64,000 bases of DNA from Opitutus sp. GAS368. Its GTDB lineage: Bacteria; Verrucomicrobiota; Verrucomicrobiia; Opitutales; Opitutaceae. The stretch lies in the NCBI RefSeq assembly GCF_900104925.1, contig NZ_LT629735.1:1582291-1646290 (forward strand), read 5' to 3'. Numbering within the stretch: position 1 is the first letter of the stretch; each line of letters opens with the position of its first letter. Under the pieces are notes generated by a model. It was not told where the DNA came from. It ran no database searches and saw nothing but the letters and a program-made list of their open reading frames with translations. The position numbers and the translations under genes were made by a program. Positions 35,977-44,929 of this stretch are shown piece by piece.

Positions 35977-36142
35977 GGGAGTGTCTTCAAACCCATCAAA
36001 TACTCGTTTCCTGTCATTCTGAACGAAGTGAAGTTCCGAGCGCAGCGACATCCTAATCCATGCTTTCGCTCGTGATATGGTCTTCGCTGCGGTGGATCCT
36101 TCGCTGCGCTCAGGATGACAAACCGGGTTTGAAAATACTCCC
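35977..36142. mobile_element. MITE-like element, GGGAGTGT termini (copy 2)
   Basis: Terminal inverted repeats are GGGAGTGTCTTCAAACCC and GGGTTTGAAAATACTCCC. The 166-bp body contains a TGTCATTCTGA-family inverted repeat. Flanks read CCAC-TC and TA-ATCC; removing the element restores the CCACTAATCC repeat seen elsewhere if the left TC was once TA. No transposase is encoded. Confidence 0.65.
36012..36120. repeat. Inverted repeat nested in the MITE, TGTCATTCTGA family
   Basis: TGTCATTCTGAACGAAGTGA at the left and TCGCTGCGCTCAGGATGACA at the right form the arms. It shows one repeat family carried within another. Confidence 0.65.
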
Positions 36143-36243
36143 TAATCCACACCCATGCCCGCTAATGGCTTAGTTCGATCCTGCTCTCTGTCTCCGGTGT
36201 TTTCGTTTTCAGGTTTCAGGTCTCAGGTTTCAGGTTTCTCCTA

Positions 36244-36969
36244 ATGTCCCTCCCCGCCCACTACCTCGCCACGGCGACCGCGTTGCTCGAAAAGGCCTGC
36301 GCGCAGAACGCGCCGGTTCTGAAACAGCTCGGCCCGGTCATCGGCGAGTCGCTCGCCAAGGGCGGCATGCTCCACCTCTTCGGCAGCGGCCACAGCGAAA
36401 TCATCTCCCGCGAAATCATCGGCCGCGCCGGCGGACTCATGTGCATCACCGGGATCTCTGACCCGACCGGCGGCTTCATCGAGAACCTGGCCGGCTACGG
36501 CACCAAGCTCGCCGAGCGTTACGACCGCCAATACGGCCTCTTGCCGGGCGAGACCATCATCGTCATCTCCAACTCCGGCAAAAACTCCTCGCCGATCGAG
36601 GTCGCCCTCTACGCCAAGGCCCGGGGCCTGCACGTCGTCGGCCTGACCTGCGTCGAGATGTCCAGGACCGCCGCGACTGTCCACCCGGGCGGGAAAAATC
36701 TCCACGCGATCGCCGACTACGTTCTCGATAACTGCGGCGTGCCGGGTGATGCGATCACGCCGGTGGCCGATGACGTCATGGCCGGCCCGACCTCGACGCT
36801 CATCGGCGCCACGTTGCTCAACCTGCTTTCGCTCGAGCTGATCGCCTGGCTCAAGGCCGGCGGCCATCCGCTGCCCATCCTGCGCAGCCAGAACCTGCCG
36901 GGCGCCATCGAATACAACCGCGAGCTGGCCAAGAAATACCGCGGCCGCCTCAGCCGCCAAGTGGCGTGA
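36244..36969 (+). CDS. SIS-domain sugar-phosphate isomerase/binding protein
   Basis: Cytosolic protein of the UPF0309/SIS group that binds phosphosugars. SIS motif: LHLFGSGHSEIISREIIGRA in the first half and ETIIVISNSGKNSSPIEVAL in the second, the latter with the Ser-rich phosphate loop. 241 aa. Next to a BadF-type sugar kinase, so the pair probably handles an amino-sugar phosphate such as GlcNAc- or MurNAc-derived compounds. That link is inference. Confidence 0.85.
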   Translation: MSLPAHYLATATALLEKACAQNAPVLKQLGPVIGESLAKGGMLHLFGSGHSEIISREIIGRAGGLMCITGISDPTGGFIENLAGYGTKLAERYDRQYGLLPGETIIVISNSGKNSSPIEVALYAKARGLHVVGLTCVEMSRTAATVHPGGKNLHAIADYVLDNCGVPGDAITPVADDVMAGPTSTLIGATLLNLLSLELIAWLKAGGHPLPILRSQNLPGAIEYNRELAKKYRGRLSRQVA

Positions 36970-37005
36970 TCACCCTGCCGTCCCTTCGCTTCTTTGTTTC
37001 TTCGT

Positions 37006-37920
37006 GTGAATAATTCCTCTTTCAAGATCGGCGTGGACGGTGGCGGCACCAAGACGGAACTGATTCTCGTGGATCCGGCGGGCGCCGGCGTCGCCACCTA
37101 CATGGCGCCGGGCTGCAACCCGAGCCAGGTCGGCCCCGACCAGGCGCGGACCATCCTGCTCGAGGCCCTGCGGACGCTGCGCGCCCAGCAGCCGGGCGCG
37201 GTCATCCAAACCACCCATCTCTACATGGCCGGCGCCCCCGCTTTCTGGCGGGAGGTCGGCGCGGCGCTCAGCGGTTTCGGCACGGTCGTGACCGGGCCCG
37301 ACTCCGCGCCCGTGCTCGAACTCGCGACCGGCGGCGCGCCGGGCCTCGTGCTGCACGCCGGCACCGGCTCGTTCGTCAGCGCGCGCGATCCCGGCGGTTC
37401 CATCCATTATGTCGGCGGTCTCGGCTGGAAGTTTGGCGATCCCGGCAGCGGCTTCGACCTCGGCCGGCGCGGGCTCGCCGTCGCCCTGCTGGAATTGCAG
37501 GCCCGCCCCGCCGGCGCCGCCCTCTCGCCGCTGGCCGCGGCGCTGTGCGCCCACACCGGGCTGGAGGACTACGCGGCCAACTCGCGGTATTTTTACAGTG
37601 ATGCCGCGGCGCAGGCCAAGATCGCCGCCTTCGCCCCGCGCGTGGTCGAGCTCGCCACGGCGAACTGCGGCCCCGCCCAGCAGGTCATCGCCGATTCCCT
37701 CACCGACCTCGCGCGGCAGGCGGACGACGTCATTCACCGGCACTTTCCCCGGCCGACGGCCCCGCTGCCCTGCGGCGTCAGCGGCCGGATCCTCAACAGC
37801 CCGCCGGCGGCCACGGCCCTCCGCTCGCTGGCCAGCCAGCTGAACTGGCCCGTCGAACTGCGCTTCCTGGACACCGCCCCCATCGAGGGCGTGCGCCGGT
37901 TGCTGCTGGCTGCGCGGTAG
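37006..37920 (+). CDS. BadF/BadG-family kinase (N-acetylglucosamine-kinase-like)
   Basis: ASKHA-fold ATPase. Phosphate-1 loop IGVDGGGTKTELILVD at the N-terminus, phosphate-2/ATP region LVLHAGTGSFV, and GGLGWKFGDPGSGFDLGRRG match the N-acetylhexosamine kinase branch rather than the Fe-S benzoyl-CoA reductase activators. About 304 aa from a GTG; an upstream TTG is in frame but inside repeat-like DNA (CTTCTTTGTTTCTTCGTGTG). Cotranscribed with the SIS protein. Confidence 0.82.
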   Translation: MNNSSFKIGVDGGGTKTELILVDPAGAGVATYMAPGCNPSQVGPDQARTILLEALRTLRAQQPGAVIQTTHLYMAGAPAFWREVGAALSGFGTVVTGPDSAPVLELATGGAPGLVLHAGTGSFVSARDPGGSIHYVGGLGWKFGDPGSGFDLGRRGLAVALLELQARPAGAALSPLAAALCAHTGLEDYAANSRYFYSDAAAQAKIAAFAPRVVELATANCGPAQQVIADSLTDLARQADDVIHRHFPRPTAPLPCGVSGRILNSPPAATALRSLASQLNWPVELRFLDTAPIEGVRRLLLAAR

Positions 37921-37970
37921 GGCTGGTGTTGTCACTTGTTACCTGACCATTGGTCCTTCATCCTGTCCCC

Positions 37971-38387
37971 ATGTGGTGGACCTACGCTCTCCTTTCGGCG
38001 GTCTTTGCCGCCTTGACCGCCATTCTCGCCAAAGTCGGCGTGAAGGGCATCGACTCCAATGTCGCGACTGCCATCCGCACCTCTGTCGTGCTCGTCCTGG
38101 CTTGGGGTGTCGTGACGCTGCAGGGCAATCTCGGCGCCGTGACGGCCATCGCGCGCGGTCCGTTTCTGTTTCTGGTCCTGTCGGCCGTCGCCACCGGCGC
38201 CTCGTGGCTCTTCTACTTCAAGGCCCTGCAACTGGGCCCCGCCTCCTTGGTCAGCGCCGTGGACAAATCCAGCCTGGCGCTGACCCTCGTGCTCGCCGCC
38301 TTGGTGCTCGGTGAGGCGCTCACCCTCCGCACCGCGATCGGCTGCGCGCTGATCATCGCGGGCACCGCCGTCATCGTCTGGCCCTGA
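37971..38387 (+). CDS. Half-size EamA transporter
   Basis: A 138-residue membrane protein with about five helices and a single EamA repeat, ending SSLALTLVLAALVLGEALTL. Such half-size members probably work as dimers. The start is ATG before WWTYALLSAVFAAL. The stop TGA overlaps the next start by one base (TGATG), so translation is coupled to the following gene. Substrate unknown. Confidence 0.85.
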   Translation: MWWTYALLSAVFAALTAILAKVGVKGIDSNVATAIRTSVVLVLAWGVVTLQGNLGAVTAIARGPFLFLVLSAVATGASWLFYFKALQLGPASLVSAVDKSSLALTLVLAALVLGEALTLRTAIGCALIIAGTAVIVWP

Positions 38388-39271
38388 TGGTCGCCGCCGT
38401 CTCCCGCCTCGTCCTCCCCGAAGCCGCGTGGCGCGAGCGCCGCGCCGCCCACGAGCAGCGCGTCCGCGCGTGGACCGATCCCCACCAAGCCCGCACCGCC
38501 CGCGGCGAGAAGCACCCGGTCCATGATTTCCTCTTTGAATACTACCGCTTCCGGCCGTCGTGGTTGAAGCGCTGGCACCCGGGCCCCGACGTCGTGCTGC
38601 GGGGCGACACGGCGCGCGAATTCCTGCGCTGGCCGGAATACCATGAGGCCGACGGCGGCGTGGCGCTGAACGTCGCCGCGTTCGACCCGGCGCGCCGCGA
38701 CAGCCTGGCGTGGATCTTGAATCTTCTGCGTCTTACCGCGGAGCGCCCGCCGGCCTTCGGCTGCTTCGGCCTGCACGAGTGGGCGATGGTCTATCGCCAG
38801 TCGCCGGAGGAGATCCGGCACAACGCCTGGCCGCTGCGCTTCCCGCCGGACGAGCTGGCGCGGATCGTCGAGGCCCAGCCGGTGCGCTGCTCGCACTTCG
38901 ACGCCTTCCGCTTCTTCACCGCACCGGCGCGCCCGCTCAACCGCCTGCAGCCCGAGCGCGCCACCGGGCCGCAGTTCGAGCAGCGCGGCTGCCTGCACGC
39001 CAACATGGATCTCTACAAGTGGGCGTTCAAACTCGCGCCGTTCACGCCGGCGGAACTCATCGCCGACTGCTTCGCCCTGGCCCGCGACATCCGCGAGGTG
39101 GACATGCGCGCCAGCCCCTACGACCTCGAGAAACTCGGCTTCGCGCCCATCCGCATCGAGACCCCCGAGGGCCGCGCCGAATACGAGACGCTCCAGCGCG
39201 ACTTCGCCGCCCGCAGCCAGCCGCTGCGCGTCCGGCTCGTGGTCCTGTGCGAGCGGCTGCTGGCGCCGTAA
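38387..39271 (+). CDS. Conserved protein often labelled 3-methyladenine DNA glycosylase
   Basis: A 294-residue cytosolic protein matching a family seen in actinobacteria and others. Blocks: ARGEKHPVHDFLFEYYRFRP, SWLKRWHPGPDVVL, CFGLHEWAMVYR, RCSHFDAFRFF and GCLHANMDLYKWAFKLAP. The glycosylase label is common in databases, but I see no helix-hairpin-helix or Tag/AlkA residues, so function is open. Coupled to the EamA gene upstream. Confidence 0.7.
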   Translation: MVAAVSRLVLPEAAWRERRAAHEQRVRAWTDPHQARTARGEKHPVHDFLFEYYRFRPSWLKRWHPGPDVVLRGDTAREFLRWPEYHEADGGVALNVAAFDPARRDSLAWILNLLRLTAERPPAFGCFGLHEWAMVYRQSPEEIRHNAWPLRFPPDELARIVEAQPVRCSHFDAFRFFTAPARPLNRLQPERATGPQFEQRGCLHANMDLYKWAFKLAPFTPAELIADCFALARDIREVDMRASPYDLEKLGFAPIRIETPEGRAEYETLQRDFAARSQPLRVRLVVLCERLLAP

Positions 39272-39308
39272 CTGACACGGCACGCGATCCATCCCCAAAA
39301 TCCTCCAA

Positions 39309-40835
39309 TCATTTTCCGTCTACTTTCACACCCTGAAGAAATGTCCGTAGAGTCGCGCGCGAGTCACGGCTGGTGTTTGGCGCTATGATTGAACAGTGCA
39401 GGTCAATCCAGGTGCCAGCTGCGGTGTATTCGGCTCGCATGGTGGTGGATGTCAATTTCACGGCCTGTTTTCCATTCAGCTGTATTTCCGGCAACGCCGT
39501 CTCATAGAATATCAGATCCCACGGACCGCTCTGTTCAAAGGAAACCTCCCGGGCATTCAACCGGTTGCCCTTGTTTTCCGTTTTCCAGAAATCCTTGGCC
39601 CCTTTGTAGTCCTTGTCCGATTCAAACCAGCCCGAGACCTGTAGGCCCTGTCGGGTATCAGTGAAATAAAAATACCTCGGACTGCGCCTTAAGTTCCGCG
39701 CGTTGTCGAGACCCTCGATCAGCTCGCCCCGAGGAATCAGTAGGCGCAAACTCGCGACGGGGACCGCCAGGACATAGCACCCGTTCACTTCCTCTATTTC
39801 CAGCACTTCGCTCTGGGCTGAACGCCGGAATCCCGCCTTAGTGAAAATCCCCATCATTTCCGCTGCTTCGGGGCTGTCCGGGGAATCCATTTGCATGATG
39901 CCCATCATGGTGCAGTGCGCATCGGGCGCTCCCACCGCCATCCAGACCACCCGGTGTTTGACCTCGAGGGGCGGCTTATCGATGAGTGCGTCCCCGGTGA
40001 GCTGGCCGATCAATCCGACGCCCCGGTTCATTCCCAATGTGAGGGGGGTGATCTTTTTCTCATCGGAGTAAGCGAGCAACGTGCTCAGCCCTCGCTCCAA
40101 TCTGGTGGTCAGATCGCGGATCTCGTCCTTGCTCTTCATTGCGTGCTGAAGAAACACGAGCGTCATCTCGGCTTTTTTGCCGGATTTTGGGGTCAGTAGA
40201 AACGTGTAGGTGTTTTGTCCGTATTGTTTATCCACGGCCGACCAGCCTTCGGGCAATGGCAACGACACTGTGCCGCATCTCTCCCACTGATGCTCGTTAA
40301 GCAGGTCGTGCTTTGAGAGATCGAGCTCGATCCGGTCGAAAAGTTCCGGATGCAGCGCCTGCACCTTTTGCGCTTCCGCCAGCAAAGCGCCGGCCTTCTC
40401 CATTCTTAACAATTTCTCCACTGCCTTGAGCTTTTCCATCGTGCCGTCAGCGTGATAATGCTGGTAATACTTGGCCACATTCAGCCACCCGCGATAAAGG
40501 GCCTGCTTGGGATCACCGTAGACGCGCTCCTGCGTCACCCCGGCCATGAAAGCGATCACCAGTATGTCCGTCGGCTTCACATCCATTCGCGGGCTATATC
40601 CCCAAACCAGACAATCCGCGGGATAGTTGAGCCGCGATTCCGTGGTGTCGGAAAGCGCATTGATCAAGACCCGGCCGGCCTTTTCGAATCCGGCATTGTC
40701 GACGCTCTCTATATTGGTGGTGAGGTCGGCCAAAGCCGCCTTTAGTTCATCCTTCTTGAGTGCTTCCGCCGATATCACGCCGGCAAACACTAAAAACAAT
40801 AGAATGGCTTGTGCGTGCCTTGCGCCAGCAATCAT
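39309..40835 (-). CDS. Secreted hypothetical protein, lower GC
   Basis: A 508-residue protein with an N-terminal signal (ILLFLVFAGVISAEA). The first ~170 residues are helical (LNVAKYYQHYHADGTMEKLK), the rest beta-rich. No family is recognised. GC content and codon use are visibly less extreme than in neighbours, with a lysine- and glutamate-rich product, suggesting acquisition. It is followed by a long repeat-rich gap upstream. Confidence 0.65.
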   Translation of the reverse strand: MIAGARHAQAILLFLVFAGVISAEALKKDELKAALADLTTNIESVDNAGFEKAGRVLINALSDTTESRLNYPADCLVWGYSPRMDVKPTDILVIAFMAGVTQERVYGDPKQALYRGWLNVAKYYQHYHADGTMEKLKAVEKLLRMEKAGALLAEAQKVQALHPELFDRIELDLSKHDLLNEHQWERCGTVSLPLPEGWSAVDKQYGQNTYTFLLTPKSGKKAEMTLVFLQHAMKSKDEIRDLTTRLERGLSTLLAYSDEKKITPLTLGMNRGVGLIGQLTGDALIDKPPLEVKHRVVWMAVGAPDAHCTMMGIMQMDSPDSPEAAEMMGIFTKAGFRRSAQSEVLEIEEVNGCYVLAVPVASLRLLIPRGELIEGLDNARNLRRSPRYFYFTDTRQGLQVSGWFESDKDYKGAKDFWKTENKGNRLNAREVSFEQSGPWDLIFYETALPEIQLNGKQAVKLTSTTMRAEYTAAGTWIDLHCSIIAPNTSRDSRATLRTFLQGVKVDGK

Positions 40836-41266
40836 GGGCTTTGGCTTTGAGCAAATGCCCTGCTTTTCGCCGCGTCAACAACGGTCGCTTTGGGACGCTA
40901 TGATCCGCCTGAGCTTTGGCTCGCGGTTTCTCGACCGACCACTGAACGGCTTTTAACGGCATAAGCATCGAAGTTGTCTGTCAGAACCGCGGGCGGGTTG
41001 ACGCAGGCAGTTCCGTCTGTCGTCATGCCACAACCCCAAACGTTTGACCACGAAGGACACGAAGTTTCTCGAATAGGAACCCTCCCAATCTTCGCGCTCC
41101 CTAGTGCTTGTCGCGGTTGAACCGATCCCAAGCCCTTTAACCACTAATCCACACTAATGGACACTAATGAATCCCGGCCCGTCTCCCTTCCTGATTAGTG
41201 CCGATTAGTGACCATTAGTGGTTAAAATCCGGGTCAGCCCACTTTCATTTTTCCTGTCACTCTTTC
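40836..41266. other. Repeat-rich gap before the ABC transporter
   Basis: The first ~200 bp show no recognisable feature. The remainder is the composite repeat listed separately. No gene is seen. Confidence 0.5.
41036..41240. repeat. Composite intergenic repeat, copy 1
   Basis: Order of modules: CCAAACGTTTGACCACGAAG, GACACGAAG, CTTCGCGC, then the inverted CACTAAT block (TTAACCACTAATCCACACTA ... CATTAGTGGTTAAA) and ATCCGGGTCAGCCC. The same order recurs at 48.36 kb. Motifs have a ~10-bp spacing. Confidence 0.7.
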
Positions 41267-42208
41267 ATGAAAAAACTCCTCGCCCCCGTTCTTGCCCTCG
41301 CGGCACTCACCGCTCTCCGTGCGGCCGAGCCGCTCAAGATCGCCGTCATCCCCAAGGGGACGACCCACAGCTTCTGGAAATCCGTCGAGGCCGGCGCCCG
41401 GAAGGCCGGCGCCGAGTTCGGCGTCGAGATCCTCTGGAAAGGCCCTCTGAAAGAGGACGACCGCGCCCAGCAGATCGGTGTCGTCCAGCAATTCGTCGGC
41501 TCGGGTGTGAGCGCCATCGTGCTGGCCCCGCTCGATGACACCGCCCTGCGCACCCCGGTGAAAAGCGCCGGCGAACATGGCATTCCCGTCGTGATCATCG
41601 ACTCCGGCCTCAAGGGCGAGGCGGGCAAGGACTTCATCAGCTTCGTCGCCACCAACAACAAGACCGGCGGCCGCCTCGGCGGCGAGGAACTCGCCCGCCT
41701 GCTCGGCGGCAAGGGCAAGGTCGTCCTCCTCCGCTACTCCGAGGGTTCCGACAGCACGGCCCAGCGCGAAGCCGGCTTCCTCGAGGTCATGAAGCAGCAC
41801 CCGGGCATCACCGTCACCGTCGACAACCGCTACGGCGGCGCGACCGTTGCCTCCGCCCAGGACGCGGCCATGAACCTCGTCGACAAACTCCGCGAGGCTG
41901 ACGGCATCTTCTGCCCCAACGAATCCAGCACGCAGGGCATGCTGCTCGCTCTCCGCCAGGCCGGTCTCGCCGGCAAAAAGCAATTCGTCGGCTTCGACAC
42001 CTCGCCCGCCCTGCTCAGCGCCCTGAACAAGGGCGACATCCAGGCCTTGGTCGCGCAAAACCCGGCCCGCATGGGCTACCTCGGGGTCGCCACCGCCGTG
42101 AAGCACCTGCGCGGCGAAAAAGTCGCGCCCCTCATCGACACCGGTTGCGTCCTCGTCACCTCGGCCAACCAGGCCAGCGCCGAGGTGAAGGCCGTGCTCG
42201 GGAACTGA
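41267..42208 (+). CDS. Ribose-type ABC transporter substrate-binding protein
   Basis: Periplasmic sugar-binding protein of the RbsB family. Signal peptide KLLAPVLALAALTALRAA. Binding-site blocks: IAVIPKGTTHSFWKSVEAGA, IVLAPLDDTAL, GIPVVIIDSGL, GIFCPNESSTQGMLLALRQA and FVGFDTSPALL. 313 aa. First gene of a binding-protein / ATPase / permease set. Which sugar is carried is not clear, and no sugar kinase or regulator is adjacent. Confidence 0.92.
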   Translation: MKKLLAPVLALAALTALRAAEPLKIAVIPKGTTHSFWKSVEAGARKAGAEFGVEILWKGPLKEDDRAQQIGVVQQFVGSGVSAIVLAPLDDTALRTPVKSAGEHGIPVVIIDSGLKGEAGKDFISFVATNNKTGGRLGGEELARLLGGKGKVVLLRYSEGSDSTAQREAGFLEVMKQHPGITVTVDNRYGGATVASAQDAAMNLVDKLREADGIFCPNESSTQGMLLALRQAGLAGKKQFVGFDTSPALLSALNKGDIQALVAQNPARMGYLGVATAVKHLRGEKVAPLIDTGCVLVTSANQASAEVKAVLGN

Positions 42209-42346
42209 CCCGGTCGGTTGCACCGGAGCCAACGGAGAACATGGAGAATCCCGCCCAAAAACGTCCTCCGTTCCCTCTGTTTCCTCCTGTGAGAATCGCC
42301 GCCTTTCCGTGTGTTCGGTGTATTCCGTGGTGATCATCCGGCTCTC

Positions 42347-43819
42347 ATGACTTCCCGCCTCCGTCTCTCCGGCGTCCGCAAGCGCTTTGGCGCGACGATC
42401 GCCCTGGATGGCGTCAGCTTCGACCTCGCTCCGGGTGAGGTCCACGCCCTCGTCGGCGAAAATGGCGCGGGCAAGAGCACGCTGATGAAGATCCTGTCCG
42501 GCGTCCATGCGCCCGACGCCGGCACCATGGCCCTCGAGGGCGCAGCCTTCGCGCCGCGCGCTCCGCTCGACGCCCGCCGCGCCGGGGTCGCGATGGTCAA
42601 CCAGGAACTCGCCATCGCGCCCCATCTCACCGTCGCCGAAAACCTCGTGCTCGGCGCCGAGCCCACGCGTCGCGGGTGGTTGCGCCACGCCGAGGAAAGG
42701 CGCCTCGCCACCGACGCCCTCACGCAGCTCGGCCGCCCCGACATCCCCCTGCACGTCCCCGCGGGCTCGCTGAGCGTCGCCGAGCAGCAGTTGGTTGAAA
42801 TCGGCCGCGCCATCGTCCTCGGCTGCCGCGTGCTGGTGCTCGACGAGCCTACCAGCAGCCTGACGCGCACGGACGCCGAGCAGCTCTTCGCGCTGGTCCG
42901 CCGCCTGCGCGGCCAGGGCCAGTCCATTATCTACATCTCCCACTTCCTCGAGGAGGTGCAGGCGCTGTCCGACCGCTACACGGTGCTGCGCGACGGCCGG
43001 AGCGTCGCGACCGGCCGCACCGCCGACACGACCATGGGCGCCCTCGCCCAGTTGATGGTCGGCCGCACCGTCGACGAACTCTACACGCGCACCGCCCGCG
43101 TCCCCGGCGGGACCGTGCTCGAGGTGAACGACCTCGCCGGCCCGGTGAAACCGTCCTCCGCCTCGCTCACGCTCCGCCGCGGCGAGGTGCTCGGCCTGGC
43201 CGGGCTCGTCGGCGCCGGCCGCAGCGAGTTGCTGCGCACCATCTTCGCCCTCGACGCGGTTCGCGCCGGCTCCGTCCGCGTCGGCGCCTACGCCGGCCCG
43301 GCCTCGCCGCGGCTGCGCTGGCAGCAGGGCCTGGGCCTCCTCAGTGAGGATCGCAAGACCGAGGGCCTCGCGCTCAACCTCAGCCTGGAGCACAACCTCA
43401 CCCTGCCGAAACTCGGCTGGCGCATCCACCCGGGCGCGCTCGCCGCCGAGACCGCCGGTTGGATCGACAAACTCGGCGTGCGCTGCGCCGGTCCTGGCCA
43501 GCCCATCGGCCGCCTCTCCGGGGGCAACCAGCAGAAAATCGCCCTCGGCCGCCTCCTCCGCAACGGCGCCGACGTGCTCCTGCTCGACGAACCCACGCGC
43601 GGCGTCGACATTGGGGCGAAGCAGAACATCTACCGCCTGATCGACGAGCTGGCCTGTTCCGGCAAGGCCGTCCTCATGGTGAGCAGCTACCTGCCCGAAT
43701 TGCTCGGCACCTGCGACCGCATCGCCGTGATGTGCCGCGGCGTGCTCGGCCCCGCCCGCCCGGTGGCCGAATGGAACGAACACCGCATCATGCTCGCCGC
43801 CACTGGCGCCGCCGCCTGA
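42347..43819 (+). CDS. Sugar ABC transporter ATP-binding protein (RbsA type)
   Basis: Cytosolic double ATPase. First half: Walker A GENGAGKST, signature LSVAEQQLVEIGRAI, Walker B VLVLDEPTSSLT. Second half: degenerate Walker A GLVGAGRSE, signature LSGGNQQKIALGRLL, Walker B VLLLDEPTRGVD. That asymmetry is normal for RbsA-like proteins. About 490 aa from ATG before TSRLRLSG. The 138-bp gap before it holds repeat-like text such as CCGTGTGTTCGGTGTATTCC. Confidence 0.95.
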   Translation: MTSRLRLSGVRKRFGATIALDGVSFDLAPGEVHALVGENGAGKSTLMKILSGVHAPDAGTMALEGAAFAPRAPLDARRAGVAMVNQELAIAPHLTVAENLVLGAEPTRRGWLRHAEERRLATDALTQLGRPDIPLHVPAGSLSVAEQQLVEIGRAIVLGCRVLVLDEPTSSLTRTDAEQLFALVRRLRGQGQSIIYISHFLEEVQALSDRYTVLRDGRSVATGRTADTTMGALAQLMVGRTVDELYTRTARVPGGTVLEVNDLAGPVKPSSASLTLRRGEVLGLAGLVGAGRSELLRTIFALDAVRAGSVRVGAYAGPASPRLRWQQGLGLLSEDRKTEGLALNLSLEHNLTLPKLGWRIHPGALAAETAGWIDKLGVRCAGPGQPIGRLSGGNQQKIALGRLLRNGADVLLLDEPTRGVDIGAKQNIYRLIDELACSGKAVLMVSSYLPELLGTCDRIAVMCRGVLGPARPVAEWNEHRIMLAATGAAA

Positions 43820-43820
43820 C

Positions 43821-44786
43821 ATGAGTGATTCCGCCACACCTTCTTTCGCCCGCCGCCTCCTGACCGGCTTTGGCCCGTTCCTCGGCCTCGTCGCCATCAG
43901 CGCCTTCTTCGCGGCGCTGCGCTGGGCGACCTTCGCCTCCTGGGATAACTTCGCCATCATCCTCCAGCAAACGGCCGTCATCGGGATCGCCGCGCTGGGC
44001 ATGACGCTGGTCATCATCGCCGGTGGCATCGACCTGTCTGTCGGTTCCATCATCGCGCTCGGCACCGTGGTCATCGCCCAGCTCGTGCAGCACGGCTGGT
44101 CGCCGCTCGCCGCGGCCCTGGCCGGCGTGGCCGCCGCCGCCGCCTGCGGGGCATTCTCCGGCCTTTTGATCACGCGGCTGCGGCTGCTGCCGTTCGTCGT
44201 GACGCTCGGCATGATGGGCACCCTCCGCGGCGCCGCCAAGGGCCTCGCCGGGGAGCAGACGATCTATCCCGACGAAACCTGGCTGAACAAGCTGATGCTC
44301 CTCGGCGGCCGCGGGTCGCTGCCCGGCGGCGTGTGGCTGATGCTGGTCTTCGCCGCGCTGGTCGCGCTGGTGCTGCGCTACACGCGCTTCGGCCGCCATG
44401 TGTTCGCCGTCGGCTCCAACGAACTTTCCGCGCGCCTCTGCGGCGTGCCGGTCGAGCGCGTGAAACTCCTCGTTTACACCCTCGGCGGGCTCTTCGCCGG
44501 GCTCGCCGGTGTGCTGCAATTTGCCTACCTGACGGGCGGCGACCCCACGACCGCGGTCGGCCTGGAGCTCAACATCATCGCCGCGGTCGTCATCGGCGGC
44601 GCCAGTCTGGCCGGCGGCCAGGGCACGGTCACCGGCACGCTGGTCGGTGCGCTGATCATGAGCGTCGTCGCCAACGGCTGCACCAAGGTCGGCCTCTCCA
44701 ACTGGGTGCAGGAGATTGTGACCGGCGGCATCATCATCGCCGCCGTGCTCCTCGACCGCCTGCGGCAAGGGCGGAGCGCGGCCTAA
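43821..44786 (+). CDS. Sugar ABC transporter permease (RbsC type)
   Basis: Inner-membrane permease with about ten helices. The family signature GGIDLSVGSIIALGTVV and the EAA-like segment FAVGSNELSARLCGVPVERV are present, then INIIAAVVIGGASLAGGQGT-like NIIAAVVIGGASLAGGQGTV. 321 aa, normal. It starts 1 nt after the ATPase stop, so the two are translated together. Confidence 0.95.
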   Translation: MSDSATPSFARRLLTGFGPFLGLVAISAFFAALRWATFASWDNFAIILQQTAVIGIAALGMTLVIIAGGIDLSVGSIIALGTVVIAQLVQHGWSPLAAALAGVAAAAACGAFSGLLITRLRLLPFVVTLGMMGTLRGAAKGLAGEQTIYPDETWLNKLMLLGGRGSLPGGVWLMLVFAALVALVLRYTRFGRHVFAVGSNELSARLCGVPVERVKLLVYTLGGLFAGLAGVLQFAYLTGGDPTTAVGLELNIIAAVVIGGASLAGGQGTVTGTLVGALIMSVVANGCTKVGLSNWVQEIVTGGIIIAAVLLDRLRQGRSAA

Positions 44787-44929
44787 AGGCCGCTTGGAGA
44801 CCTGAAACCGGAAACCTGAGACCTGAGGATTTAAGGCACCAGGCTGTTTCACCACTAATCCACACTAATGAACGCCAATGAAAACCAGTCGGTTTGCTTT
44901 TCTTAATTAGTGCCGATTAGCGACCATTA
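44787..44929. repeat. Heptamers and CACTAAT block after the permease
   Basis: GAGACCTGAAACCGGAAACC then TGAGACCTGA (7-bp period) is followed by ACCACTAATCCACACTAATG and ATTAGTGCCGATTAGCGACC. The CACTAAT block is interrupted at its right end by the MITE and resumes after it. Confidence 0.65.

Larger units (their letters stand above)
35913..36243. repeat. Repeat-filled gap bounded by AGGTYTC heptamers
   Basis: Just after the methyltransferase stop comes GAAACCTGAGAACTGAAACC and TGAGACCTGA; just before the next gene comes the mirror image, CAGGTTTCAGGTCTCAGGTT plus TCAGGTTTC. Between them lies a MITE. The gap ends 4 nt before the SIS gene start. No gene is seen. Confidence 0.65.

Noticed and set aside
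38387-39271. Confident annotation as a 3-methyladenine DNA glycosylase
   Set aside because: The label is widespread in databases for this family, but I see none of the known glycosylase motifs and no damage operator upstream.
41234-44239. 1001-residue minus-strand open frame opposite the ABC transporter genes
   Set aside because: Same GC-driven shadow effect; the plus strand has Walker and permease motifs.
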